A model generated the notes under the pieces. The model had not been told where the DNA came from. It did not search any database and saw nothing but the letters and a program-made list of their open reading frames with translations. A DNA stretch of 7,324 nucleotides, from NCBI GenBank assembly GCA_011321985.1, contig DROB01000130.1:1-7324 (forward strand), in the 5' to 3' direction. This document shows, piece after piece, positions 7,095-7,324 of this stretch (positions are counted from its first letter, which is position 1; the number at the start of each line of letters is the position of its first letter). Made by a program: the position numbers and the translations under genes. The stretch is from Gammaproteobacteria bacterium. Its GTDB lineage: Bacteria > Pseudomonadota > Gammaproteobacteria > SZUA-229.

Positions 7095-7324
7095 CCGTTT
7101 TTATCTCAGACCTGCATTTATTGCCCGAACGTGCCGATACACTCGAACTGTTCATCAGGTTTACCGATGAGATAGCAGCATCGGCGGATAGTCTGTATAT
7201 CCTGGGTGATCTACTGGAACTCTGGTGGGGCGATGATGAACCCGCCCCGGGTTATCAGGCAATGTTTGACAGCTTATACCAGCTGGCGAGCATAAAAAAT
7301 ACGGCCATCTACCTGATGCATGGC
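7085..7324 (+). CDS. lpxH: UDP-2,3-diacylglucosamine diphosphatase (N-terminal 80 residues, partial)
   Basis: LpxH hydrolyses UDP-2,3-diacylglucosamine to lipid X and UMP, the fourth step of lipid A synthesis, at the inner face of the inner membrane. The frame from ATG 7085 stays open to the window edge (80 codons). It begins MQDAVFISDLHLLPE, with the calcineurin-like DxH metal motif at Asp9 and His11. The second metal motif, LGDLLELWWGDDEPAP (40-55), carries Asp42 and the LpxH-specific W-x-GDD block. The visible part ends in LMHG, where the family continues with the metal-binding Asn of GNRD just outside the window. Positions match Haemophilus and E. coli LpxH within one residue. ATG 7085 is the only in-frame start before the ppiB stop. 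The nearby ribosome site is poor (AGGA at 7065-7068, 16 bases away), and the start lies within inverted repeats. Confidence 0.95.
   Translation, partial: MQDAVFISDLHLLPERADTLELFIRFTDEIAASADSLYILGDLLELWWGDDEPAPGYQAMFDSLYQLASIKNTAIYLMHG

Overview
The window looks like a chromosomal segment of a gammaproteobacterium of moderate GC content. This rests on a methionine aminopeptidase tail joined to a full-length enterobacterial-type GlnD, a DapE of the Haemophilus/E. coli class, and a ppiB-lpxH pair. That pair is adjacent in E. coli and Pseudomonas. Genus cannot be fixed from the sequence. All recognised genes lie on the + strand, and there is no phage, insertion sequence or CRISPR array.

Layout. 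Bases 1-138 hold the last 45 codons of map. Its stop overlaps the glnD start (138-2870, bifunctional uridylyltransferase/uridylyl-removing enzyme), and dapE (2879-4009, succinyl-diaminopimelate desuccinylase) follows after 8 bases. These three form a tightly packed, probably co-transcribed unit. A 154-base gap (4010-4163) holds a REP-like palindrome with a GTAG tag on the - strand and a plausible sigma70-type promoter. Next is a two-gene membrane unit: a 127-residue four-helix membrane protein of unknown function (4164-4547) and a 596-residue two-helix potassium channel subunit with two RCK/TrkA-N domains (4591-6381). A complete tRNA-Arg(CCU) gene with encoded CCA (6460-6536) sits behind its own -10 box. 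It is followed by ppiB (6569-7066, cytosolic cyclophilin) and the first 80 codons of lpxH (7085 to the window edge).

How the parts relate. map, glnD and dapE are housekeeping genes for protein maturation, nitrogen signalling and lysine/peptidoglycan precursor synthesis. The small membrane protein and the channel are the least understood part and the best candidate for an undescribed functional unit, possibly a channel with an accessory subunit. The tRNA reads AGG, a codon used repeatedly in the genes of this window. Most of the window is conserved core genome. The points worth checking are the membrane pair, the REP-like element, the sequence words shared between the two promoter regions, and the foldable lpxH start.
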